NCBI RefSeq assembly: GCF_900168685.1
Contig: NZ_FVZN01000014.1
Coordinates: 1,364,001 to 1,428,000 of the forward strand
Direction: 5' to 3'
Length of the DNA: 64,000 bases
From: Solibacillus isronensis
Lineage (GTDB): Bacteria; Bacillota; Bacilli; Bacillales_A; Planococcaceae
The notes below the pieces were generated by a model, which worked only from the letters and a program-made list of their open reading frames with translations, did not search any database and was not told the origin of the DNA. Made by a program: the position numbers and the translations under genes. Shown here in pieces: positions 34,724 to 42,474 of the stretch (positions are counted from its first letter, which is position 1; every line of letters begins with the position of its first letter).

Positions 34724-36606
34724 GTGTGCCCGGCATGCGCATGAACTATAGGGTGCAAGTCCCGAGCCCCGAAGACAGAAGTAGAGGTTAGCCAAGAGCA
34801 AGGGTGTCCGTGGTGACGCGGAATCTGAAGGAAGCTGGCGGCAAAACACCGGTCCGAGGAACACGAATCTCATATAAGGCTAGGTATGGCTGAGCGAGTT
34901 TGCTGAACAAAACAAAGCTCCTTCTGTCGAAGGTCATATCGAGTAAATGAGGCGGATAGACGGTGTGAAAGTGCATGCGCTTACCCGGGGAGGTCTGACA
35001 GAAATGCGAAGTACCCTTCATAACCTACTTGGTGACAAGTAGCTGAACTGTCAGAAGTCAGCAGAGGTCATAGTACAAGTAAGTCTAGAATTACTTGGAA
35101 GGACCGAACGATTAAGAGAGAATAGCCCTTGGCTTTCCAACTGGATGTATGAACACAGAAAACAGAGGAAACCTCACGCTTAGAAAGTAGTGGTGAATCC
35201 CACGAGGGTATTTGCGGAGGGTGTAGTCCAGTTGGGCAAAAGAAGAACAGCTATTCACGGAAAGGAACGAAATGGTGATGTTGAATCAAATTTTGGAACG
35301 GCAAAACATGATACAAGCATTAAAGCGAGTTGAAGCGAATAAAGGGAGCCATGGAGTAGATATGATGCCCGTACAAACCTTACGACAGCACATCCTCGAA
35401 AATTGGGATACCATTAAATCGAAGATTTTGGATGGAACCTATGAACCGCAACCAGTACGTCGAGTCGAAATCCCGAAACCAGACGGTGGCGTGCGTTTAT
35501 TAGGGATTCCAACCGTAACAGACCGTTTGATTCAACAAGCCATCTCGCAGATTTTATCAAAGGAATATGACCAAACATTCTCGGATCATAGCTATGGGTT
35601 TCGCCCAAATCGAAGCGCTCATGACGCTATCCGAAAAGCGAAAAGCTATCTAAAAGAGGGACACCGATGGGTCGTTGATATGGACTTAGAGAAATTCTTT
35701 GACAAGGTCAACCATGACCGTTTAATGGCAACATTAGCGAAACGAATTTCAGATAAACCATTATTAAAACTTATTCGCAAATATCTCCAAGCCGGTGTCA
35801 TGATAAATGGAGTAGTTTCAAGTACAGAAGAAGGAACACCACAAGGTGGCCCTTTAAGTCCATTACTTTCAAACATTGTGTTAGATGAATTAGATAAAGA
35901 ATTAGAGAAACGTGGACTTAAATTTGTTCGATACGCAGATGATTGCAATATTTATGTGAGAACAGAACGTGCAGGATTACGAGTAATGAAGAACGTACAA
36001 CGATTTATCGAAGGAAAACTTCGTTTAAAAGTTAATGAAAAGAAATCAGCCGTAGACCGCCCATGGAAACGCAAATTCTTAGGGTTTAGTTTCACATTTC
36101 ATAAAGAACCTAAGGTTCGCATTGCGAAATCAAGTCTCGTCCGAATGAAGAAGAAAATACGAGAAATTACCTCACGTAAGATGCCATATTCCATGGAATA
36201 CCGAATCGAAAAGTTAAACCAATATTTAATAGGATGGTGTGGATATTTTGCTTTAGCGGATACACACTCTATCTTTAAAACATTAGATAGTTGGATAAAA
36301 CGAAGACTACGTATGTGTCTGTGGAAGAATTGGAAGAAACCTCGAACAAGAGTCAGAAATCTCATTCGCCTAAAAGTACCTTATGGGAAAGCATATGAAT
36401 GGGGAAATACCCGAAAAGGGTACTGGCGCATTTCAAATAGCCCCATATTACACAGAACCCTCGGCAATTCCTATTGGGAGAGCCAAGGGCTGAAAAGTCT
36501 GCAAGTTCGTTATGAAACTTTACGTTATTCATCTTAGTTGAACCGCCGTATACGGAACCGTACGTACGGTGGTGTGAGAGGTCGGGAGTTAATCACTCCC
36601 TCCTAC
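34724..36606 (+). mobile_element. Group IIC intron (complete, with intact IEP)
   Basis: A mobile ribozyme of bacterial class C. The 5' end GTGTGCCCGGCATG and the domain I blocks AGGGTGCAAGTCCCGA, AAGGGTGTCCGTGG, AATCTGAAGGAAGC and CGAGGAACACGAAT are the same landmarks as the Oceanobacillus and B. halodurans IIC introns. ACCCGGGGAGGTCTGACAG is also shared. The open frame of the maturase lies in the domain IV position. The 3' end carries domain V (AACCGCCGTATACGG, GTACGTACGGTGGTGTGAG) and a short domain VI ending CCTAC at about 36606. It lies directly after a rho-independent terminator and in the same direction. Both ribozyme ends and the maturase look intact. The exact 3' base is uncertain by a few positions. 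Confidence 0.95.
35272..36537 (+). CDS. ltrA: Group II intron reverse transcriptase/maturase (LtrA type)
   Basis: A 421-residue intron-encoded protein. The RT domain runs from about 15 to 275: IPKPDGGVRLLGIPTVTDRLIQQ, SYGFRPNRSAHDAI, VVDMDLEKFFDKVNH, EEGTPQGGPLSPLLSN and the catalytic FVRYADDCNIYV (YADD 221-224). The maturase (X) domain follows with IEKLNQYLIGWCGYF and a basic C-terminal part, ending at the DNA-binding-like tail. There is no HNH endonuclease, as expected for class C, which inserts next to hairpins. It assists intron splicing and reverse transcription at the new site. GGAAAGGAACGAA precedes the ATG. Confidence 0.95.
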   Translation: MVMLNQILERQNMIQALKRVEANKGSHGVDMMPVQTLRQHILENWDTIKSKILDGTYEPQPVRRVEIPKPDGGVRLLGIPTVTDRLIQQAISQILSKEYDQTFSDHSYGFRPNRSAHDAIRKAKSYLKEGHRWVVDMDLEKFFDKVNHDRLMATLAKRISDKPLLKLIRKYLQAGVMINGVVSSTEEGTPQGGPLSPLLSNIVLDELDKELEKRGLKFVRYADDCNIYVRTERAGLRVMKNVQRFIEGKLRLKVNEKKSAVDRPWKRKFLGFSFTFHKEPKVRIAKSSLVRMKKKIREITSRKMPYSMEYRIEKLNQYLIGWCGYFALADTHSIFKTLDSWIKRRLRMCLWKNWKKPRTRVRNLIRLKVPYGKAYEWGNTRKGYWRISNSPILHRTLGNSYWESQGLKSLQVRYETLRYSS

Positions 36607-36611
36607 TCGAT

Positions 36612-37256
36612 TTAAAATGCATCGATTTCCTTGATAACCGTTTTTAATAGATCAATTGACCGGACAGGATCGCTCTTATACTGCAGACTGTGATCCGCTC
36701 CTTCGAGTAATTTCGTCACCAGCTTTGGATTATTGTCGAATTGACGATATCTTTCCGCATTGTAATGCGTGTCATCATTTCCAATAAAACAAAGACTTTC
36801 GTTACGGCTGTGTACCATCGATTCAAAAACGTCATCCCGATTAAGAAGCGGCGTTAACCATACAGCTTTTGCATGATAAAAGATCTCCCTATCTAACAGT
36901 GAAGCCATAGCAATCGTTCCTAGAGATTTTCCAACAAGATAATAGCCATCATATGATTTCTCTCCTAAAACTTTATCAATGATTGTACCAACGTCAAATT
37001 TAATTGCTTCAACGAGCTCATCCATAGAGAAATGATCGTAAAACTTATCGTTATACGTATAATTCACCTGCAGCACATCCACCGATTTATGTAAAAATAC
37101 ACCCGTCGAATAATGAAGAAGTGGTGCTTGCGCGGTATAGCCGGCTCCAGGAAGCAAAATCGCCAATTTTGGTGCATGCTCATCGGTACTTAAAACAGTA
37201 TAATGAATATCCTTTTCTTTATAACCTGTAATAGAATCTGTTTTTACTTTAAACAT
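36612..37256 (-). CDS. Alpha/beta-hydrolase family protein
   Basis: A 214-residue alpha/beta hydrolase. The early strand is APKLAILLPGAGYTAQAPLLHY, the nucleophile elbow is VGKSLGTIAM with Ser in GKSLG, and the C-terminal catalytic His is in EGADHSLQY. A late Asp in IGNDDTHYN completes the likely triad. The small size and absence of a cap domain suggest a compact esterase/thioesterase. The stop is only 5 bp from the group II intron end. It lies 21 bp downstream of the PP2C-like gene and is probably co-transcribed with it. Confidence 0.8.
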   Translation of the reverse strand: MFKVKTDSITGYKEKDIHYTVLSTDEHAPKLAILLPGAGYTAQAPLLHYSTGVFLHKSVDVLQVNYTYNDKFYDHFSMDELVEAIKFDVGTIIDKVLGEKSYDGYYLVGKSLGTIAMASLLDREIFYHAKAVWLTPLLNRDDVFESMVHSRNESLCFIGNDDTHYNAERYRQFDNNPKLVTKLLEGADHSLQYKSDPVRSIDLLKTVIKEIDAF

Positions 37257-37277
37257 ATATAAAACCCCTTTAAATGA

Positions 37278-38078
37278 TTATTTATTACTCGGTTCAGTTG
37301 CATGTTGATTAATATCAACAGTCCATGAAACAATCGTTGTACTGTCCCGTACGCCCTTTGCTTCAATCTCCTTTAATAGCTGCCATACAGAATCGTGTGG
37401 AGACTGGGAATGGTCAAATACCTCCATAATTTCCTTCGGGTTATCAAATGTAGTATGGGGACATTCCGTTAATCCGTCCGTTGTCATAAAAAGCTGATTC
37501 ATCCCTTTTCGCAATTCTCTGCGACCCGTACTGTAACACGGTACATCCAATTCAAATGTATTAACATTCCCGATCCATTCGTAGAAATTTCTTTGATTTA
37601 ACTGATATTCCTGCATGTCAGCCAGTTCAGGATGAAATAAATGAAGAATACAGTCCCCAACTGAAAACCACCAAATATATTTATACTTCCTTAACACGAT
37701 CAGACATGCCGTTTCCCCATGTATTTCACGGCAACGGGCTAAAAAGAGCGGATCTTGAAAAATATATAGGATATGATGATCTAATTCCAGAAAAGCTTCA
37801 GAAAGTGGCTTGTTAAAAATTGAAGTCAGGTTATCTTCTTCTTTCGTAATAGTCTCTGCAACAAGTTCTGCACTTTCTGCACTGTTATGAGCGTCCAAAA
37901 TCATGACAAATTCCCAGTTCTGTTCTTCATTCACCCAGACAATGCAACCATCCTCGTTTTTATATTGTCCTGCTGATGAATTGCCGCCAAACCGTCCAAT
38001 CGTAAGGTTTTTGTATTGCTGAAGATGCGGTAAATCAACAAAATGCGTTTCGCTCCCTACCCAACTGAATTTGAACAT
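37278..38078 (-). CDS. PP2C-like protein phosphatase
   Basis: A 266-residue protein with degraded but readable PP2C motifs: KNEDGCIVW, VMILDAHNSAESAELVAE in place of the usual DGHGG, GETACLIVL, FSVGDCILHLF, MTTDGLTECP, and the C-terminal RDSTTIVSWTV. The metal-binding Asp residues of the second and late motifs (ILDAH, TTDG, RDSTT) are kept, so activity on phospho-Ser/Thr proteins or on another phosphate is plausible. A partner kinase is not adjacent. It is first in a two-gene unit with the alpha/beta hydrolase. Confidence 0.75.
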   Translation of the reverse strand: MFKFSWVGSETHFVDLPHLQQYKNLTIGRFGGNSSAGQYKNEDGCIVWVNEEQNWEFVMILDAHNSAESAELVAETITKEEDNLTSIFNKPLSEAFLELDHHILYIFQDPLFLARCREIHGETACLIVLRKYKYIWWFSVGDCILHLFHPELADMQEYQLNQRNFYEWIGNVNTFELDVPCYSTGRRELRKGMNQLFMTTDGLTECPHTTFDNPKEIMEVFDHSQSPHDSVWQLLKEIEAKGVRDSTTIVSWTVDINQHATEPSNK

Positions 38079-38160
38079 TTCTACTAACCTCCTTATTCTT
38101 TTTATAGATTTCCATAGTATAGCACCAATTAAACGAAAATTGTAAAATATGGTATAAAGA

Positions 38161-38190
38161 AAAGCTTAGCCCATTTCGGAGCTAAGCTTT
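38161..38190 (-). terminator. Terminator after tandem RHH-like gene
   Basis: A perfect stem AAAGCTTAGC / GCTAAGCTTT has T-rich DNA beyond it on the minus strand. Confidence 0.7.
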
Positions 38191-38225
38191 TAATTTTAAA
38201 TGACTATTTCATTCATACCTACTTA

Positions 38226-38600
38226 TTAAACTTCTACACGGTAACGCCAATTTGCGTGTTTAACATCCTCATAATTGATATACGCAACACTTGCTTCAAT
38301 GACGTCGTTTAAGTTCAGGCTATGATCCTTTGCAAATTCCTTCAGGCTATCCAGTAATTCTTTATCGCATGTCGTCCGGAATTCGATGCGATCTTTAGGC
38401 CGGTTTTTTTTATCGTAAACAATTGAACCGGAGTCGATTAAATTACTATAACCGTTTTCCAATAAATAACCGATATGTGTGTCATATTTTTCGGCAAGCT
38501 GCTTTAAACTGTTAATAATTGCCGCGCTCATTCGCGTTTTGTACCGGATTCTTGATTCATCCGTTGTTTGAATCAGTTTCCCATTATGTATCTTCCACAT
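38226..38600 (-). CDS. Protein with two ribbon-helix-helix-like halves
   Basis: A 124-residue protein. Two halves share a pattern: a strand-like R-[YF]-[KR]-T, then two helices. They read RYKTRMSAAIINSLKQLAEK (about 19-38) and EFRTTCDKELLDSLKEFAKD (about 72-91), each followed by a second helix. This fits a tandem RHH-type DNA-binding fold or a designed-looking duplication. Similar Bacillus genes have been labelled 'rRNA methyltransferase' without visible support; I see no SAM motif. GGAG spaced 7 bases supports the second ATG (38598-38600). It could be a single-copy regulator. Confidence 0.6.
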   Translation of the reverse strand: MWKIHNGKLIQTTDESRIRYKTRMSAAIINSLKQLAEKYDTHIGYLLENGYSNLIDSGSIVYDKKNRPKDRIEFRTTCDKELLDSLKEFAKDHSLNLNDVIEASVAYINYEDVKHANWRYRVEV

Positions 38601-38661
38601 TGTCATTCTCCTATCAGCAATTCATTACGTATATTATAGCCATTATTGCACAAAAGAAAAC

Positions 38662-38682
38662 ACTCCTTATGGCATAAGGAGT
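38662..38682 (-). terminator. Orphan hairpin upstream of RHH-like gene
   Basis: The stem ACTCCTTATG / CATAAGGAGT is followed by TTTTCTTTT on the minus strand. No minus-strand gene lies upstream of it, so it could be a leader attenuator of the RHH-like gene or part of the adjacent inverted-end element. Confidence 0.45.
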
Positions 38683-38688
38683 GAAAGG

Positions 38689-38992
38689 AGTAAAGTTGCG
38701 GTCGGTATTGCCTATTAAGTTGTAATGTTTCGTACGTTAGTTTAACATCTTATAAAACGCTTGAGCTGAAATTTTCAATGGTATATCTCAATTCGTGTAT
38801 GCATTTCGCTCGCCTAACTTTAGTTGGCATCTTTCGAAAATCTTCGTTAAAGCATTTTGTTCATTAATTGCCTACAATATACTGTGAATGTTGCTTGATA
38901 AACGCATACAACGAAGCTAATAGAAATCATCATATAAACAATCTAAACTAGTGGTTAACTTACATATACTCTTCAGTGACCGCAACTTTACT
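38689..38992. repeat. 304-bp element with 15-bp perfect inverted ends
   Basis: AGTAAAGTTGCGGTC (38689-38703) and its exact reverse complement (38978-38992) bound 274 bp of AT-rich DNA with no supported gene. The size and inverted ends resemble a miniature inverted-repeat element, but the flanks (GTGAAAGG and TACAAGTA) show no clear target duplication. Alternatively the ends are two operators. Only 21 bp separate it from the orphan hairpin at 38662-38682. Confidence 0.6.
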
Positions 38993-39099
38993 TACAAGTA
39001 ATATACCACGTCAAAACATCCTTAAACCTATTTTGCGAACTTTTTTTTCGGAATTTCTATGATTCAAGTATATAATAGTAGGAACGGAGGTGTCTTAGC

Positions 39100-40473
39100 A
39101 TGCTAAAAATTAAAAAGATCGAGTTTATTAAAGTTCTGTATGATGACGCATTGGCGCAAAATATCTTTTCAATCGCGAATATTACGTTTTCAAATAGAAG
39201 TCCGATACAAGGAGCCCTCCTCTACTGGCAGCAAAATGAATCAAAGGAACCTTATACAAAAGAAGGCGACTACAAGTTCTATTATGACTTGGCAAAAGCG
39301 CAATATTTTGCAGCAGTAAAGTTTCCAAAAGACTGTGACTTAACACGGGATGAACGCCAGGAACTTGCCTATATCTTACTGGAGGAGCGCGGAGCAATCG
39401 GGACGTACAGTTTTGTTTCGACGAAGCCAAAAGCAACTTTCCATTTAAATAAGGCTTTTCAGGAAATCCCGTTCCCTGCACAGTTTTCAGTAGATGATTT
39501 TAATGATCTGTCCATTGTGAAACAGCTGGAATCGAATGATGAAACTGTTTACGAGCAGCTTCCATATGACCGAGTATTTTTAGAAGCTTATAGAAACTGG
39601 TGCCATCAGGCTGTCCAGTTGCATCCTTCACGCTTAACAGCTTATTTTCATTACTTGCCGTTTACGTATGTGAGTTATGCGAATCCGCTACTATCAGAGC
39701 AGTTTTTAATCGATTATTTGCCTGAAGTGGATCTGGAAGCACTTCAGTACAACAAACCGGTACTTGAGCGGTTGTCGATGTCCTTTAAACGTTATCTAGT
39801 AACAACTTTAATGGCGAGCAAAAAGCGTCTGAATCCGGACTTTGTCGACCAGCTGGATGATTTTATTGAAGGCAACGTCTTTTATAATTCATTTGAGCTT
39901 ATTTATTTACCGGAAGCCGATGAAATCCCGGATATGGATTTGCAGCTTTTCGAATATGACCGCGGTTCGTATAAATGGGCTGGCAGTGAGCATTTAGTGA
40001 AAGGTATTCCGTCACTAGTCAGTCAGAAGTATAACCGTTATGGGGACCGACGATTAACGAATGCTGAAATGGATAAAAAATTTAAGGCATATAGTGACGA
40101 ACAAAAGCAGTTATTCACTGCCATTGCGGAGCTTCATTGGCTGAATAAATATAAAAATGAGCTGGATTGGTCTTACATTTGCCAATATAATGTGCATTTG
40201 ACGGAACAGTTTTTAACAGCACATATCAATTATGTCGATTTCAATGCGCTAGGTCTGAATACAGATATCGCAGTGAATGAGGATTTTTTATCAACCTATT
40301 TACACCGGTTTAACCATCAAAAAGCGGTTCCGTTAATTATTTCTCATTTAACAGAACAGTTTTATTTAACACATAAAGATGAAATTAAAGTCGACCTCGA
40401 TTTGCTGTATAAATATATGGACAATATTGATGAGGAAGAGTTTTTACGAATTGAAAGTTATTTGCTTGATTAA
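39100..40473 (+). CDS. Protein of unknown function with short repeats (457 aa)
   Basis: Residues 1-115 form a mixed domain (IEFIKVLYDDALAQNIFSIANITFS, then helices) and the rest is mainly helical. A repeated motif of about 20 residues is seen: LSEQFLIDYLPEVDLEAL, LTEQFLTAHINYVDFNAL, VNEDFLSTYLHRFNH and LTEQFYLTHKDEIKVDLDLL. The pattern is [LV]-x-E-[QD]-F-L-x(3-5)-[IV]-D-[LF]. Repeats of this L-x-E-x-F-L style occur in large scaffold-like proteins; no enzyme motif, signal or membrane segment is visible. TATAAT at 39071-39076 and ACGGAGGTG make a plausible promoter and ribosome site. It is followed by a terminator. I do not recognise it. Confidence 0.8.
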   Translation: MLKIKKIEFIKVLYDDALAQNIFSIANITFSNRSPIQGALLYWQQNESKEPYTKEGDYKFYYDLAKAQYFAAVKFPKDCDLTRDERQELAYILLEERGAIGTYSFVSTKPKATFHLNKAFQEIPFPAQFSVDDFNDLSIVKQLESNDETVYEQLPYDRVFLEAYRNWCHQAVQLHPSRLTAYFHYLPFTYVSYANPLLSEQFLIDYLPEVDLEALQYNKPVLERLSMSFKRYLVTTLMASKKRLNPDFVDQLDDFIEGNVFYNSFELIYLPEADEIPDMDLQLFEYDRGSYKWAGSEHLVKGIPSLVSQKYNRYGDRRLTNAEMDKKFKAYSDEQKQLFTAIAELHWLNKYKNELDWSYICQYNVHLTEQFLTAHINYVDFNALGLNTDIAVNEDFLSTYLHRFNHQKAVPLIISHLTEQFYLTHKDEIKVDLDLLYKYMDNIDEEEFLRIESYLLD

Positions 40474-40479
40474 TAAACG

Positions 40480-40514
40480 GCTGCTTTGTAACTCGGTTAC
40501 GAAGCAGCTTTTTT
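40480..40514 (+). terminator. Terminator after 457-aa gene
   Basis: A 13-bp stem GCTGCTTTGTAAC / GTTACGAAGCAGC (one mismatch) is followed by T6. Confidence 0.9.
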
Positions 40515-40529
40515 AATTTTTATAACAAA

Positions 40530-40562
40530 AAAATCAACCTACAAAGGATTCGTAGGTTGATT
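40530..40562 (-). terminator. Terminator of two-microgene operon
   Basis: The stem AATCAACCTAC / GTAGGTTGATT is followed by T7 on the minus strand. Confidence 0.85.
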
Positions 40563-40574
40563 TAATACAGTAGA

Positions 40575-40742
40575 TTAAGTTGTAATTTCATAGACACCTC
40601 GATGCAGCATGGCGTAGTTTGCACATATGTGGGATATTTCCATCATCAGATCAGGCTGGATATAGTGAATGTTCACAAGTTCGATTGAATGAATCGGCAT
40701 TACATCCTTATAATAAACAGTTTCGGTTTGAGGACTAATCAT
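40575..40742 (-). CDS. Microprotein B (55 aa), function unknown
   Basis: A 55-residue frame with GGAGATGAGACAAA before the ATG. It begins MISPQTETVYYKDVMPIHS, then has IELVNIHYIQPDLMMEISHI, and ends with CANYAMLHRGVYEITT. The start overlaps the stop region of microprotein A (shared ATGATTAG), so translation is coupled. It has no membrane segment. The shared operon, tight overlap and strong promoter argue that both are real. Confidence 0.7.
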   Translation of the reverse strand: MISPQTETVYYKDVMPIHSIELVNIHYIQPDLMMEISHICANYAMLHRGVYEITT

Positions 40743-40896
40743 TTTGTCTCATCTCCTGTTCCATTGCATAGCCGTTGTACGCAAGTAATTGCTGATGAGA
40801 AAGCTGATTTACGTAATATCGGAAATTCACCGGCTGTAATCCAAACTGCTCGCACTTCTCTACATACATTTGATATCCTTTTTCAAAATAACTCAT
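40735..40896 (-). CDS. Microprotein A (53 aa), function unknown
   Basis: A 53-residue frame with AAGGGGAGAAAAACA before the ATG. It begins MSYFEKGYQMYVEKCEQFGL and continues QPVNFRYYVNQLSHQQLL, ending EMRQND. It is helical, with two aromatic-rich amphipathic helices, and could be a small regulator or a subunit that binds microprotein B. It sits directly behind a sigma-A promoter with repeated operator-like boxes. Confidence 0.7.
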   Translation of the reverse strand: MSYFEKGYQMYVEKCEQFGLQPVNFRYYVNQLSHQQLLAYNGYAMEQEMRQND

Positions 40897-40911
40897 TGTT
40901 TTTCTCCCCTT

Positions 40912-40970
40912 TGTTATATAACAGTTTTTATTTGTAAATTAAATATATAACAGTTTATGAACAGTGTCAA
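40912..40970 (-). promoter_or_regulatory. Sigma-A promoter with duplicated operator-like boxes
   Basis: On the minus strand consensus TTGACA (plus-strand 40965-40970), a 17-bp spacer and TATATT (40942-40947) form the promoter. The 12-mer AAACTGTTATAT, read as ATATAACAGTTT on the plus strand, occurs at 40945-40956 over the spacer/-10 and again at 40916-40927 over the early transcript, 29 bp apart. The downstream copy is part of a perfect palindrome TGTTATATAACA (40912-40923). This layout suits repression by a dimer binding both boxes. Confidence 0.7.
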
Positions 40971-41096
40971 TGAATTATCTGAATTTTTATTTGACTTTTT
41001 TAAATTTTTCGACAATGATTTTTATCAGGAATCCGCAGTAGACAATCATTTCATCTTATCGACTTCTTTGTTACCATAGGAGTCGGGAGGAATTAG

Positions 41097-42356
41097 ATGA
41101 ACCTTATTTACAAAAAACTTATTGAACTTGGATTAAGTCCATTATTTGCTGAATACCTTTCAGTAGCGCTTATGATTATATTTATTGTAATCATTTGTTT
41201 AATCGCAAACTTCATCACGAAAAAGATCGTCATCCGTTTTATTACACATATTGTGAATAACAATAAGTATCAGTGGGATAACATTCTGTTGGAAAAGAAG
41301 GTGTTCCATAAGTTATCGCATATCGTGCCGGCGATCATTATTTATTATTTTGCTGAAGCCTTTACGTATCAAGCCCTTATCGAAAAAGGAGCCATTACGT
41401 ATATCATAATCGTTGTATTAAGCTTGTTAGGCAGTTTATTAAATGCTGTGCATGATATTTATCAAACATTTGAAATTTCGAAAGTACAACCGATCAAAGG
41501 CTATATTCAAGTCGTGAAAATCATTGTCTATGTTCTCGGGATTATCTTGGTCATAGCAAATTTAATCGGTGAAAATCCGTTGATTATCCTAAGTGGACTA
41601 GGTGCCCTGTCAGCTGTACTACTGCTTGTTTTTAAAGATTCATTATTAGGTCTCGTCGCAGGAATCCAGTTAACATCAAATGATATGGTGCGGGTAGGTG
41701 ATTGGATTGAAATGCCGAAATACGGCGCGGACGGTGATGTCATTGATCTTTCATTAAACACAGTAAAAGTCCAAAACTTTGATAAAACCATTACAACGAT
41801 CCCTAGTTATGCATTGATTTCGGATTCCTTTAAGAACTGGAGAGGTATGCAAGTAACTGGTGGCAGAAGGATCAAACGCTCGATTTTTATTGATACGACA
41901 AGTATCGCGTTTTGCTCGGAGGAAAAGATCAAGGAGTTGCGAAACATCCATTATCTTACGGATTATATTGATACGAGACAACAGGAAATTACAGATTACA
42001 ATATTAAACATCGTATCGATACTAGCAATCAGGTGAATGGTAGAGCACTGACAAATGTCGGGTTATTCCGGATGTATATTAGCAACTATTTAAAAAACCA
42101 CCCAGGAATCCATAAAAACATGACTACGATGGTGAGACAATTAGCGCCGAGTGAACTTGGATTACCAATTGAAATCTACGCCTTTTCAAACGATATCAAC
42201 TGGGCTGTGTATGAGTCGATTCAAGCGGACATATTCGATCATCTCTTTGCAGTCGCTTCCGAATTTGATCTGAGACTATTCCAAAATCCAACCGGCAATG
42301 ATTTTAAAGCAATGAGTCCAATACAATTGAATAAACATGAAAACGAATTAGATTAA
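41097..42356 (+). CDS. MscS-family mechanosensitive ion channel (YbdG-like)
   Basis: A 419-residue membrane protein with about five N-terminal membrane helices and the MscS pore and beta domains. The pore helix is SGLGALSAVLLLVFKDSLLGLVAGIQL, followed by the beta domain NDMVRVGDWIEMPKYGADGDVIDLSLNTVKVQNFDKTITTIPSYALI. The long cytosolic C-terminal part (SFKNWRGMQVTGGRRIKRSIFID, ending EFDLRLFQNPTGNDF) matches the YbdG/YjeP-like subgroup. These channels release solutes on osmotic down-shock. GTCGGGAGGAATTAG precedes the ATG. It has its own terminator. Confidence 0.9.
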   Translation: MNLIYKKLIELGLSPLFAEYLSVALMIIFIVIICLIANFITKKIVIRFITHIVNNNKYQWDNILLEKKVFHKLSHIVPAIIIYYFAEAFTYQALIEKGAITYIIIVVLSLLGSLLNAVHDIYQTFEISKVQPIKGYIQVVKIIVYVLGIILVIANLIGENPLIILSGLGALSAVLLLVFKDSLLGLVAGIQLTSNDMVRVGDWIEMPKYGADGDVIDLSLNTVKVQNFDKTITTIPSYALISDSFKNWRGMQVTGGRRIKRSIFIDTTSIAFCSEEKIKELRNIHYLTDYIDTRQQEITDYNIKHRIDTSNQVNGRALTNVGLFRMYISNYLKNHPGIHKNMTTMVRQLAPSELGLPIEIYAFSNDINWAVYESIQADIFDHLFAVASEFDLRLFQNPTGNDFKAMSPIQLNKHENELD

Positions 42357-42366
42357 TTGATTAAAA

Positions 42367-42405
42367 AACACCCATTTTCTCTTGGATAGAAAATGGGTGT
42401 TTTTT
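42367..42405 (+). terminator. Terminator after MscS-like gene
   Basis: A 14-bp stem AACACCCATTTTCT / AGAAAATGGGTGTT is followed by T6. Confidence 0.9.
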
Positions 42406-42474
42406 ATTGCGTGCCGATCGCCTTACCTATTTAAGTTCTTTCTCCATGTTTATTTAGTTTACATAATATTATTA

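Noticed and set aside
40689-40937. 82-codon plus-strand frame
   Set aside because: It lies opposite the two microgenes, lacks a ribosome site and covers their promoter.
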